Source: Frigoribacterium sp. SL97
GTDB lineage: Bacteria; Actinomycetota; Actinomycetes; Actinomycetales; Microbacteriaceae
NCBI RefSeq assembly: GCF_026625765.1
Contig: NZ_CP113062.1
Location: 1,674,001 to 1,738,000, forward strand
Reading direction: 5' to 3'
DNA: 64,000 bases
Each line of letters begins with the position of its first letter. Position 1 is the stretch's first letter. The position numbers and the translations under genes were made by a program. This document shows positions 35,863-45,600 of the stretch, piece after piece. The notes under the pieces were generated by a model. That model saw only the letters and a program-made list of their open reading frames with translations. It made no database searches and was not told where the DNA came from.

Positions 35863-36975
35863 TCAGGTGAGATCGCGGGAGAAGCTCGCGATGTCGGCCG
35901 CGAGCAGCTCGGGTTCTTCGTGCGGTGCGAAGTGTCCACCCCGCGGCATCTCGGTGAAGCGGACGACGTCGTGGGTCCGTTCCGCCCAGCGGCGCGGGGG
36001 ATGCACCAGGTCGCGGGGGAACACCGCGACCGCCGTCGGGACGCTCACCCGGATCACCGGGGTCGTGTGCCCGGCAGCGTGCTCCCAGTACGGGCGCAGG
36101 GCCGTGGACGCCGCGCCGGTGAACCAGTACAGCGAGGCGAGCTCGAGGAGGTAGTCGTCGCTGAAGCGCGTCGAGACGTCACCGGCGCAGTCGCTCCAGG
36201 CGCGGTGCTTCTCCAACAGCCACGAGAGCAGGCCGACCGGTGAGTCCGACAGGGCGGGTGCCAGGGTGAGCGGGCGCGTCCGTTGCTGGTGTTCGTAGGC
36301 GCCCTCGGTCGCCGACCACGAGGCGACCTCGTCGAGGTGTGCGCGTTCGTCGGATGCGAGACCGGCAGGGTCGTACTCCGGGGGACCGCCCACGGCGAGC
36401 AGGTGGATGCCGGCCACCTCCTCGGGGTGGCTCTGAGCGAGTCGGGAGGTGATGCCCGCCCCGAGATCGCCGCCGTGGGCGACGTAGCGGGAGAACCTGA
36501 GCTCGTCGGTCATGAGACGGTGCCACAGCTCGTGCGTCTGGTCGCCGAGCGTGGGTCGGGGCGGCGAGAACGGGAACCCCGGCAGCGCGGGGACGATGAC
36601 CGTCATCGCGTCGTCGGGGTCGCCTCCGTGCTCGGACGGCCGTGACAACCGCCGGGCGAGCTCGACCAGTTCGAGTGCCGTGCTCGGCCAGCCGTTCGTG
36701 AGCACCACGGGCAGTCGCTTCGAGTCCTCGCCCTCGAACCGGAGGTACGACAGCGCGGTGCCGTCGAGGTCCACCGAGCCCCACGGCAGCGACGCCATGC
36801 GGCTCTCCCGGGCTCGCCAGTCGAAGCCGGTGACCCAGTGCCGCGCAAGGCGGCGCAGGACGGCTTCGTCGGTCCCCGCCTGCCAGGCGTCCACGGGCCA
36901 GCCGGTCGCCCATCGGGTCGATCCGACACGGTCGAGGAGGTCGGTCAGGTCGGCGTCCGACACGGAGAGGTCCAT
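35863..36975 (-). CDS. Epoxide hydrolase (alpha/beta hydrolase with EHN domain)
   Basis: Opens epoxides to diols. The N-terminal EHN-type domain covers residues 1-95. The nucleophile is D170 in HGGDLGAG and the catalytic His is H348 in GGHFAPHEEP; 370 residues is typical. The usual HGWPGS oxyanion loop reads NGWPST here (residues 94-99), replacing the first His, which could alter activity. The oxirane-polarising Tyr pair is presumed in the cap. It precedes the quinone reductase on the same strand, with 18 bp between them. Confidence 0.83.
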   Translation of the reverse strand: MDLSVSDADLTDLLDRVGSTRWATGWPVDAWQAGTDEAVLRRLARHWVTGFDWRARESRMASLPWGSVDLDGTALSYLRFEGEDSKRLPVVLTNGWPSTALELVELARRLSRPSEHGGDPDDAMTVIVPALPGFPFSPPRPTLGDQTHELWHRLMTDELRFSRYVAHGGDLGAGITSRLAQSHPEEVAGIHLLAVGGPPEYDPAGLASDERAHLDEVASWSATEGAYEHQQRTRPLTLAPALSDSPVGLLSWLLEKHRAWSDCAGDVSTRFSDDYLLELASLYWFTGAASTALRPYWEHAAGHTTPVIRVSVPTAVAVFPRDLVHPPRRWAERTHDVVRFTEMPRGGHFAPHEEPELLAADIASFSRDLT

Positions 36976-36993
36976 GGCCTCATCTTCCCGTGA

Positions 36994-37614
36994 TCAGGCC
37001 GTCGACCCCGAGGAGGCGCGGGGCGCGTTCCCGAGGACGGCGCGAGCCACCGTGTCGACGGCGTCCTCGACGAGCGCGTCCCGGGCGTCGGCGTCGTCTC
37101 GCTCGGACTCGTGCACGACGATCGTCGCGCCTCGCCGGGCGCCGACGTAGTCCACGATCCCGTGCTCGATCTGCGTCCGCATCGCCGTCTCGTAGCCGTG
37201 CCGTTCGTACGTCCCGGCCGAGTCGCCGGCCACGGCGAGGAGGTGCACGGTCAACCTGCCGAGCCGGCGGCGCGTACCGCCCTCGGGGTCGATCTCGAAC
37301 GCCCACCCGTTGACGAAGACCCTGTCGATCCAGCCCTTCATCAGGGCGGGCATCGACCACCAGTAGACGGGGAACGCCAGGACGAGGTGGTCCGCCCGGT
37401 CGATCCGCTCCTGTTCGCGCACGACGTCGGCGGGAACGGTCCGGTGGCCACGGTAGGCCGCGCGGTCCGCCGTGCCGAAACGTGGGTCGAACCCTTCCGC
37501 CGCGAGGTCGGCCAGCTCGACCGTGCCCGGCGGCAGGGCCTGCACGAGCCGTCGGGCGACACCGGAGGTCAGTGAGGCGTGATCGGGATGGGCGGTGACG
37601 ATGAGCGTGTTCAC
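36994..37614 (-). CDS. NAD(P)H:quinone oxidoreductase / flavodoxin-fold reductase (MdaB/KefF-like)
   Basis: FMN- or FAD-dependent two-electron reduction of quinones, 206 residues. The N-terminal strand TLIVTAHPDHASLTSG and the AFPVYWWSMPALMKGWIDRVF motif define the family. The C terminus ends with a dispersed-motif copy read as RASSGSTA. It sits directly upstream of the epoxide hydrolase and probably shares its transcript. Detoxification is the likely role. Confidence 0.88.
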   Translation of the reverse strand: MNTLIVTAHPDHASLTSGVARRLVQALPPGTVELADLAAEGFDPRFGTADRAAYRGHRTVPADVVREQERIDRADHLVLAFPVYWWSMPALMKGWIDRVFVNGWAFEIDPEGGTRRRLGRLTVHLLAVAGDSAGTYERHGYETAMRTQIEHGIVDYVGARRGATIVVHESERDDADARDALVEDAVDTVARAVLGNAPRASSGSTA

Positions 37615-37655
37615 GGCGACCAGTCAATCCGGTCCCGCTGGGCACCCGTCGACTG

Positions 37656-37735
37656 GGCAGGGCAGGGCAGGACCGGACCGGACAGGACAGGACAGGACAG
37701 GACAGGACAGGACAGGGCAGGGCAGGGCAGGTCAG
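37656..37735 (+). repeat. Pentanucleotide satellite, 16 units
   Basis: Three GGCAG, two GACCG, seven GACAG, three GGCAG and one GTCAG units run without a break. The tract fills the gap between the reductase promoter and the esterase stop codon, and its last unit supplies that stop. Copy number should vary between isolates. Confidence 0.92.
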
Positions 37736-38559
37736 CCGCCGCGGGTCCACTCCGCGACGAGCGAGACGGTGTGGGCGTACTCGGCCAGCCGGGGCCGGTT
37801 CAGGAAGGCATGGCGGGTGCCCGGCAGGACGTGGTGCCGCACGTCGACCCCCGCGTCGGCGAGCTCCCCGGCGAACACGTCGCCCGAGGCGCGCATGTTG
37901 TCGCGCTCGGCATTCACCACGAGCGTCCGGGGGAACCCCGTGAGGTCGTGACCTCCGGGGAAGGCGAGCCGGTCGGCCAGCGCGGTCCGCGAGCCGGCGT
38001 AGTTGCGGTTCATCACGTCGAGCGCCCACCTCGCGTGGCTGAGTCCCCGGTGGCCGCCCGACCGGTGGCGTGCCTCCGCCACCCGGGGGTGCGCGGGGTG
38101 GAAGAGGCCGTAGGCGAAGACGGCGCCGACCGGAGGGCGACCCTCGTCGATCGTGCGGAGGGTGGCCGCCGCGGCGAGGCACGCCCCCGCGCTCGCGCCT
38201 CCGACGATGACGCCCTCGGGCGACCGGTCGGCCACCTCGCCGTAGGCCGTCACCACGTCGTCGAGTGCCCCCGGGTACCGGCTGCGCGACGGCATCAGCC
38301 GCCCGGCCACGAGACCGAGACCCGGAGGAGGCGCGAGGCGGTAGTCCACCGTGGCGACCCTCACCCCGCGTGCGGCGAGCGACCGCGCCACGTCGTGCGC
38401 CTCCGGCTGGTCGAGCCCCCCACGGAAGAACCCACCGCCGTGCAGCCAGAGCAGCGTCGGCCCGGGCGAACCCGTCGACACCGGCCACGGCTCGTACCAG
38501 CGGACGGGCACGGGGACCCGGACGGTCCCGCCACCCGGGGCGGCGAGTAGTCGGCTCAT
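37732..38559 (-). CDS. Alpha/beta hydrolase, hormone-sensitive lipase-type esterase
   Basis: Hydrolyses short-chain esters. The oxyanion motif HGGGF is at residues 40-44 and the nucleophile S123 in GASAG. The acid is probably in NAERDN and the His is in GTRHAF; the length is 275 residues. The ATG at 38559 overlaps the TetR stop (ATGA), so expression is coupled to the regulator. It may process an ester made or imported by neighbouring pathways; the substrate is unknown. Confidence 0.85.
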   Translation of the reverse strand: MSRLLAAPGGGTVRVPVPVRWYEPWPVSTGSPGPTLLWLHGGGFFRGGLDQPEAHDVARSLAARGVRVATVDYRLAPPPGLGLVAGRLMPSRSRYPGALDDVVTAYGEVADRSPEGVIVGGASAGACLAAAATLRTIDEGRPPVGAVFAYGLFHPAHPRVAEARHRSGGHRGLSHARWALDVMNRNYAGSRTALADRLAFPGGHDLTGFPRTLVVNAERDNMRASGDVFAGELADAGVDVRHHVLPGTRHAFLNRPRLAEYAHTVSLVAEWTRGG

Positions 38560-39227
38560 GCCCCGTCGACCGCGTCGTCGGGCAGGACCACCAGGTCGAG
38601 GTGGTCCCGCAACTGCTGCACCACGTCGATGCGGTCCGGGTCGAGCAGCCACTGCAGCTGGATGCCGTCCCACAGGGCCACGAGCCCGGACGCCGCCCGG
38701 TCGGGGTCGACCCCGGGGCGCAACCGACCCCGCGCCTCCAGCGCTCGCAGGGCGTCGCCGTACTCGGCACGCAGACGCTCGAAGCGCTCACGCACGTAGT
38801 CGCTGCCGGGGTTGCCGGTCGTGACCGCCTCGCCCGCCAGCACCGCGTAGAGCGCGATGAGTCCGGGCACCGTCTCGTTGTGTCGCGCCTGCCCGAGGAC
38901 GGTCCCGATCAGGTCACCCCGGTCGGGAGGCTCGGCCGAACGGTCCGAGACCGTGTCGCGACGTTCGAGCACCGCGAGCAGCAGCGCGCTCTTCGACGGG
39001 AAGTAGTGCAGCAGGCTCGTCTGACTCATGCCGACGACGTCCGCCACGTCACGGAGCGACCCGCCGACGTAGCCCTTGGTCGAGAACACCTCGAAGGCCG
39101 CCTCGACGATCGCGAGCCGGCGTTCGGCCGACTTCGCGTACGGGCCGCGACGCGTGGGACGAGAACCGTCGGCACCACCCGCGGGCGCGCCTCCTGGGTC
39201 GCTCGTCGTCGAGCCGGTCGTCGTCAT
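38556..39227 (-). CDS. TetR-family regulator of the beta-galactoside operon
   Basis: The canonical TetR helix-turn-helix spans about residues 40-85 (TKGYVGGSLRDVADVVGMSQ, then TSLLHYFPSKSALL). The C-terminal domain matches TetR regulators of sugar genes. It is divergent from the ABC/beta-galactosidase operon, with a perfect 9-bp dyad in between. It therefore most likely represses that operon and itself, with a sugar as inducer. LacI regulators are more usual for such operons. Confidence 0.87.
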   Translation of the reverse strand: MTTTGSTTSDPGGAPAGGADGSRPTRRGPYAKSAERRLAIVEAAFEVFSTKGYVGGSLRDVADVVGMSQTSLLHYFPSKSALLLAVLERRDTVSDRSAEPPDRGDLIGTVLGQARHNETVPGLIALYAVLAGEAVTTGNPGSDYVRERFERLRAEYGDALRALEARGRLRPGVDPDRAASGLVALWDGIQLQWLLDPDRIDVVQQLRDHLDLVVLPDDAVDGA

Positions 39228-39266
39228 GATCGGCCACTCTACGACCTCCCGGACACCTCGCCCGTG

Positions 39267-39290
39267 AAATTCGAGCGACCACTCGAATTT
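39267..39290. promoter_or_regulatory. Perfect dyad operator for the TetR/beta-galactosidase system
   Basis: AAATTCGAG, 6 bases (CGACCA), then CTCGAATTT: a perfect 9-bp inverted repeat in an AT-rich patch between the divergent TetR and solute-binding-protein genes. It stands out sharply in this GC-rich sequence. Confidence 0.82.
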
Positions 39291-39331
39291 GTGTTAGCGT
39301 CGCTGACGCCACGGCCCCACGACGAAGTGAG

Positions 39332-40675
39332 ATGAACATGAGCCCGATTTCCCGACGGCAGTTGCTCGGCCTGGGGGTGACCGCCGGCGCCACTGCCATG
39401 CTCGCCGGCTGCGCCACGCCCGGGACGACCTCCGTGAACTCCCTGCCGACCATCCCCGCGGCCGACGGCCCGGTCAAGCTCCAGTACTGGGCCTGGCTCA
39501 AGGGCCTCGACCAGGTCACCGCCTTGTACAACAAGAGCCAGTCGCGCGTCCAGGTCGAGACCGTCTTCATCCCCGGCGGCAACGCGGGCGGCTACCAGAA
39601 GCTGTACTCGGCGCTCGCCGCGGGGGCCGGGCCCGACATCGCCCAGGTCGAGCTGCGCTCGCTGCCCGAGTTCCTCCTCGCCAACGGCGTCGTCGACCTG
39701 AAGCGCTACGGCGCCGACCAGTACGCCGACCTCTACGACCCCACGCTGTGGAACCAGGTCAGCTACACCGACGGCGTCTACGCGATCCCGCAGGACAGCG
39801 GCCCGATGGGCATGTTCTACCAGCCCGCCGTCTTCGACACCGTCGGCGCCGGCGTCCCCGCCACGTGGGACGAATGGGCCGCGGTCGGCACCGAACTCAA
39901 GGGGGCCGGCGTGCTGATGGACTCCTTCCCGCTCGCCGACGCCTCGCTGTTCGCCGCCTACGCCACCCAGGCCGGTGCCTCGTGGCTGCGCGCCGAGGAC
40001 GACGGCTGGGTCATCGACATGACCGACGAGGCGACCCTGACCGTCGCCCGGTTCTTCGACAAGGCGATCGACGACGGCATCGTCACGACCGCCTACGGCG
40101 CCTACACGCCGGCCTGGTTCTCGGCCGCCAGCGCGGGCACGATCGCCTCCGTCGCGACCGGCTCGTGGGGTGACGCCCTGATCGAGGGCGTCAGCGGCGC
40201 CGAGGGCAAGTGGAAGTGCGCCCCGCTGCCCACCTGGCAGACCGGCTACGCGTCGAGCTTCCTCGGCGGCTCGACCGCCGCGATCCTCGCGAACAGCCAG
40301 CACCCCCAGGAGGCGCTGGACTTCGCCGTCTGGATGACCACGACCCCCGAGGGCATCAACGCCCTCATCGAGTTCTGCGGCATCGGTTGGTCGCCGGCCC
40401 GCGACGTCGTCGGCTCGCTGCGCGAGCAGCCCAGCCCGTTCTTCAGCGGTCAGAACTACAACCAGGAGGTCTTCGTGCCCGCCACGAAGGAGTCCTCGCA
40501 GAACCAGGACTGGAGCTGGTGGCCCATCACCCAGCAGTCCTTCAACATCCTGAGCGACGGGTTCCGGGGCAAGGCGTCGGGCGGCACGCTCGTCGACGCC
40601 GTGGCCCAGGCCGAGAAGGACATCATGGCCGTCTTCCAGAACAAGGGCCTCACCATCCGGAAGGCGAACGCATGA
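39332..40675 (+). CDS. Sugar ABC transporter substrate-binding lipoprotein (Tat signal)
   Basis: Captures an oligosaccharide, probably a beta-galactoside, outside the membrane. The twin-arginine signal SRRQLLGLG ends in lipobox LAGC with the lipidated Cys at residue 27. The mature part is a family 1 solute-binding protein (VKLQYWAWLKGLDQ, SGPMGMFYQPAVFD). It is first in a four-gene operon, ATGA-coupled to the permease. An ATG two codons in (39338) is an alternative start. Confidence 0.92.
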   Translation: MNMSPISRRQLLGLGVTAGATAMLAGCATPGTTSVNSLPTIPAADGPVKLQYWAWLKGLDQVTALYNKSQSRVQVETVFIPGGNAGGYQKLYSALAAGAGPDIAQVELRSLPEFLLANGVVDLKRYGADQYADLYDPTLWNQVSYTDGVYAIPQDSGPMGMFYQPAVFDTVGAGVPATWDEWAAVGTELKGAGVLMDSFPLADASLFAAYATQAGASWLRAEDDGWVIDMTDEATLTVARFFDKAIDDGIVTTAYGAYTPAWFSAASAGTIASVATGSWGDALIEGVSGAEGKWKCAPLPTWQTGYASSFLGGSTAAILANSQHPQEALDFAVWMTTTPEGINALIEFCGIGWSPARDVVGSLREQPSPFFSGQNYNQEVFVPATKESSQNQDWSWWPITQQSFNILSDGFRGKASGGTLVDAVAQAEKDIMAVFQNKGLTIRKANA

Positions 40676-41634
40676 GCGCCGCGACCGACACCAGGCCCGA
40701 CGCGGCGACCGACTCGACCCGCGCCTCCTCGGGGCCCCGCCGCAGCAGCTCGAAGGGCGCCGTCAAGCGGGCGCCCTGGGTGCTGCTCGCGCCGTTCCTG
40801 GCGCTCTTCGCCCTGACCTTCGTGATCCCGATCGTCATCGCCCTCTTCTCGAGCTTCACGAAGGTCACCCGCAGCGGCCTGTTCGGCGAGGGCGGCGTGA
40901 CCAGCGGCTTCGCCGGCTTCGACAACTACGCCCAGGTCATCGGCGACCCCAACTTCGTCGCCTCGATCGGCCGCATGTTCCTGTTCGGCATCGTCCAGGT
41001 GCCGGTCATGCTGATCCTCTGCACGGTGCTCGCGCTGCTGCTCGAGTCGGCGTCGGCGAAGTGGCCGGGCGTGTTCCGCGCCGCGTACTTCCTGCCGTAC
41101 GGCGTGCCCGGCGTCATCGCGACCATCCTCTGGTCGTTCCTGTACGTGCCCGGTCTCAGCCCGATCATCGACATCGGCGAGGTCTTCGGCGTCACCCCCG
41201 ACTTCCTCGGGGCGAACACCGTGCTGTGGTCGATCGCGAACATCGTGACCTGGAGCTACACCGGCTACAACATGCTGATCATCATCGCCCAGCTCAAGTC
41301 GATCCCGGTCGAGCTGTACGAGGCCGCCAAGGTCGACGGTGCGTCGTCGTTGCGCGTCGCGTTCAGCATCCAGCTGCCGCTGATCCGACCGGCCCTGCTG
41401 CTCACCGCCGTCTTCTCCATCATCGGCACCCTGCAGCTGTTCGCCGAGGCCCAGGTGCTGCAACGCGTCTCGCCGGCGATCGACAGCCAGTACACGCCCA
41501 ACCTCAGCGCGTACACCACGGCCTTCGCCTACAACGACTACAACGTCGCGGCCGCCCAGTCCGTGCTGATCGCCCTCGTCGCGTTCGCGCTGTCGATCAC
41601 GTTCCTCAGCATCACGAACAGGAAGCAGAAATGA
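40672..41634 (+). CDS. Sugar ABC transporter permease (MalF/UgpA type)
   Basis: Inner-membrane half-channel, 320 residues. A Ser/Arg tail with a dispersed-motif copy (STRASSGPRR) precedes six helices. The EAA loop motif PVELYEAAKVDGASS lies near residue 220. ATGA overlaps link it to both the binding protein and the next permease. No ATPase gene is in the operon, so it must borrow a shared ATPase such as MsiK encoded elsewhere. Confidence 0.92.
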   Translation: MSAATDTRPDAATDSTRASSGPRRSSSKGAVKRAPWVLLAPFLALFALTFVIPIVIALFSSFTKVTRSGLFGEGGVTSGFAGFDNYAQVIGDPNFVASIGRMFLFGIVQVPVMLILCTVLALLLESASAKWPGVFRAAYFLPYGVPGVIATILWSFLYVPGLSPIIDIGEVFGVTPDFLGANTVLWSIANIVTWSYTGYNMLIIIAQLKSIPVELYEAAKVDGASSLRVAFSIQLPLIRPALLLTAVFSIIGTLQLFAEAQVLQRVSPAIDSQYTPNLSAYTTAFAYNDYNVAAAQSVLIALVAFALSITFLSITNRKQK

Positions 41635-42602
41635 GCCTCTCGACGAAGGGCGCCGAGCACGCCACCGAGACCGAGTCCATCGTGACGGCCCAGGGTCGCG
41701 GCCGCGGCGCCGAGAAGCCCGCCCGCCGCCGCGCCCGGAGCGCCGGCCCCGACCGCACGGCGGGACGCTCGAAGGCGTCCACCATCATCGTCACGGCCGT
41801 CCTGGTCGTGGTGGCGCTGTACTTCCTGGTGCCGGTCTACTGGGTCGTCGTCGCGGCGACCAAGACCACGCCCGACCTGTTCGGCACGTTCGGCTTCTGG
41901 TTCGCCCCGACCTTCTCGCTCTGGGACAACCTCGGCCAGGTGCTGACCTACGGCGACGGCATCTTCGTGCGGTGGGTGCTCAACTCGGTGCTCTACGCCG
42001 GCGTCGGAGCCCTGATCGCGACGTACTTCGCCGCGGCCGGCGGCTACGCGCTCGCCAAGTACGAGTTCCGCGGACGCAACGTCGTCTTCGGCACCATCCT
42101 CGGTGGCGTGCTCGTGCCCGGCACCGCCACGGCCCTGCCCCTCTTCCTGCTGTTCAGCCAGATGGGCATCGCCAACACCTACTGGAGCGTGCTGCTGCCG
42201 TCGCTCGTGTCGCCGTTCGGCCTGTTCCTCTGCCGCATCTACGCGCAGGCCACGGTCGACACGTCGCTCATGGAGGCCGCCCGCCTCGACGGCGCCAGCG
42301 AGCTGCGCATCTTCCACACCCTGGGACTGCGCATCCTCACCCCGGCGCTCGTCACGGTGTTCCTGTTCCAGCTCGTGGGCATCTGGAACAACTACTTCCT
42401 GCCCCTGGTCATGCTGAGCGACGTGGACAAGTTCCCCGTCACGCTCGGCCTCAACAACTGGCTCAGCCAGACCGACCGCCTGCCCGAGTTCTACCAGCTG
42501 ACGACCGGCGGCGTGCTGCTGTCGATCATCCCGCTGGTCATCGCCATGGTCGTCCTCCAGCGCTTCTGGCGCGGCGGCCTCACCGAAGGAAGCGTCAAGT
42601 GA
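41631..42602 (+). CDS. Sugar ABC transporter permease (MalG/UgpE type)
   Basis: Partner permease with six hydrophobic spans after a basic tail of about 50 residues. The EAA motif MEAARLDGASELRIF lies near residue 220 and the C-terminal span ends VVLQRFWRGGLTEGSVK. The ATG overlaps the first permease stop, and its own stop overlaps the beta-galactosidase GTG. The operon is thus fully coupled. Confidence 0.92.
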   Translation: MSLSTKGAEHATETESIVTAQGRGRGAEKPARRRARSAGPDRTAGRSKASTIIVTAVLVVVALYFLVPVYWVVVAATKTTPDLFGTFGFWFAPTFSLWDNLGQVLTYGDGIFVRWVLNSVLYAGVGALIATYFAAAGGYALAKYEFRGRNVVFGTILGGVLVPGTATALPLFLLFSQMGIANTYWSVLLPSLVSPFGLFLCRIYAQATVDTSLMEAARLDGASELRIFHTLGLRILTPALVTVFLFQLVGIWNNYFLPLVMLSDVDKFPVTLGLNNWLSQTDRLPEFYQLTTGGVLLSIIPLVIAMVVLQRFWRGGLTEGSVK

Positions 42603-45600
42603 CCCCCAGCACCACACCGTCCACCGTCTCCGCCGACTACCTCACCGACACCGGCCCGGGTCAGGGTGGCCGCACCCCGGCGCGGTCGTGGCTGCACACC
42701 GACGCCCCGACGCTCTCCCTCGACGGCACCTGGTCGTTCCGCCTGCTGCCCGGCGCCCCCGGCACGCTGGGCGGCCGCGGCGTGCTGCCCGAGGGCGAGC
42801 CCGTCGACGGCGTCGGCGCGGTCGACCTCGACGAGTCGTCCTGGGGCGAGATCGAGGTGCCGTCGCACTGGGTGCTCGGCGGCGACGGTTCGCGCGGCGC
42901 CCCGATCTACACCAACGTGCAGTTCCCGTTCCCGACCGAGCCGCCCTTCGTGCCCGACGCGAACCCGACCGGCGACCACCGCCGGACGTTCGAGCTGCCG
43001 TCGTCCTTCGACGGCGCCGAGCGCGTGCTGCTGCGGTTCGACGGCGTCGAGTCGCGCTACGTGGTGTGGCTGAACGGCGTCGAGATCGGCATGGGCGTCG
43101 GCAGCCGCCTCGCCCAGGAGTTCGACGTCACCGACGCCCTGCACCCGGGCGAGAACGTGATCGCGGTGCGCGTGCACCAGTGGTCGGCGTCGAGCTACGT
43201 CGAAGATCAGGACCAGTGGTGGCTGCCCGGCATCTTCCGCAGCGTCACGCTGCAGGCCCGCCCGGTCGGCGGCCTCGACGACGTCTGGCTGCAGACGCCG
43301 TTCCACGGCACGGCCGGTCAGGGCGAAGGAGGCGCGGCGATCGTCCCCGAGATCACCGCCGGCGAGGCCGCCTACCCGGTCACCCTCTCGGTGCCCGAGC
43401 TCGGCGTCGAGGTGACCTGGGCCACCCCGGCCGACGTCGCGTCGGTCGAGCTGGACGCCGTCGAGCCGTGGTCCGCCGAGACCCCGCGCCTCTACGACGC
43501 GACCGTCACGAGCGCGGGCGGCGCCGAGACCGTCTCGCTGCGCCTCGGCTTCCGCACGGTCCGCATCGTGGGCGACCAGTTCGAGGTCAACGGCCGCCGC
43601 GTGGTGTTCCACGGCGTCAACCGCCACGAGACCCACCCCGACCGTGGCCGCGTCTTCGACGAGGAGTGGTCGCGCCGCGACCTCGCCCAGATGAAGCGGT
43701 TCAACGTGAACGCGATCCGCACGTCGCACTACCCGCCGCACCCGCGCCTCCTCGACCTCGCCGACGAGCTGGGCTTCTGGGTCGTCCTCGAGTGCGACCT
43801 CGAGACCCACGCCTTCGAACGCCAGGAGTGGATCGGCAACCCCAGCGACGACCCGGACTGGCACGACGCCTACGTCGACCGCATGGTGCGCACGGTCGAG
43901 CGAGACAAGAACCACCCGAGCATCGTCCTCTGGTCGCTCGGCAACGAGGCGGGAACGGGCCACAACCTCGCGGCGATGGCGGCGTGGACCCACGCCCGTG
44001 ACGGGGGCCGTCCCGTGCACTACGAGGGCGACTACACGGGCGCCTACACCGACGTCTACTCGCGCATGTACTCGTGGATCGACGAGACGCGCGCCATCGG
44101 GTCGGGCGACGAGTCCGTCCCGCTGCTGGGCTGCACGCCGGCCGAGGCCGCGCGCCAGCGCTCCAAGCCGTTCCTGCTCTGCGAGTACGTCCACGCGATG
44201 GGCAACGGCCCCGGCGCGATCGACGAGTACGAGGACCTGGTCGACGCGTACCCGCGCCTGCACGGCGGCTTCGTCTGGGAGTGGCGCGACCACGGCCTGC
44301 GCACGCACACGGCCGACGGCGTCGAGTACTTCGGCTACGGCGGCGACTTCGGCGAGGTCGTCCACGACGGCAACTTCGTCATGGACGGCATGGTGCTGAG
44401 CGACGACACCCCGTCACCGGGCCTCTACGAGTGGGCCCAGGTCGTTGCCCCGATCCGCCTGCGCTTCGAGACGCCCACCGTCGACGGTCGACCGGGGCTC
44501 GTCGTGTCGAACCTGCGGCACTCGGCGAGCGCCTCCGACGTCGTCTTCCGCTGGGTCGCGTCACACGACGGCGGGGAGGTGCGCTCGGGCACGCTCGACG
44601 TGGTCGGCCTCGACGGCGGCGCCCTGGCCGCCCACGAGACGGTCGCCGTCCCGCTGCCCGAGGTGCCCGTGTCGGGCACCGGCGAGACGTGGTTCACGGT
44701 CACCGCCGAGCTGGCCGACGCCACCGTGTGGGCGGACGCGGGTCACGTGCTCTCGACCCAGCAGCTCGACCTCACGCCGGCACCGGTGCGGGTCGCGACA
44801 CCGCGCCCCGCAGTCGTGGGCGACGTGCGCGACCGCGTGGCCCGCGCCTCCTCGGGGCGCGTCGAGCTCGGTCCGGCCGTCTTCGACGACGGACGGCTGG
44901 TCTCGCTGGCCGGACGGCCGGTCGACGGCGCCCGTCTCGAGCTGTGGCGCGCGCCGACCGACAACGACCGCGGCGAGTGGCTGACGCCGAAGGACCGCGA
45001 CCGCGACGTGATGCGCAACCGCCACCGCGTCGACCTGTACGAGGTCGGCGTGCTGCCCAGCTCGCAGGACACCTGGCTGCTCGCCGGGCTCGACCGGCTC
45101 ACCGCGCGCGTCGAGTCGGTGAGCGTCGCGCCGGACTCGGTCCGGGTGCGGACGCGCTACGCCGCGGCCGACACGCGCAACGCCGTGACGACCGACGAGC
45201 AGTGGCAGCTCGTCGGTGACGACCTCTGGCTGTCGGTCGACATCGTCCCGACGGGGTGGTGGGACATGGTCTGGCCCCGAGTCGGCGTGCGCTTCGACCT
45301 GCCGGGCGACGTCGACCACGCCTCGTGGTTCGGCACCGGTCCGCGCGAGTCCTACCCCGACAGCCGTCACTCGGCGTTCGTCGGACGCTACGAGGCGGGC
45401 ATCGACGACCTGTCGGCCGGGTACGCCCGCCCACAGGAGACGGGGCACCGCAGCGACCTGCGCACGCTCGACCTCGGCCCCGCCGGTCAGCCGTGGCTGC
45501 GCGTGGAGGCGGTGCCGAGCGCCACGGGTGGACGACCCGGCTTCACGCTGAGCCGCCACACGGCCCAGCAGATCGGCGTGGCCGAACACCCCCACGAGCT

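Noticed and set aside
37656..37735. GACAG tract as a CRISPR or origin iterons
   Set aside because: There are no spacers, the unit is only 5 bp, and no replication gene is near.
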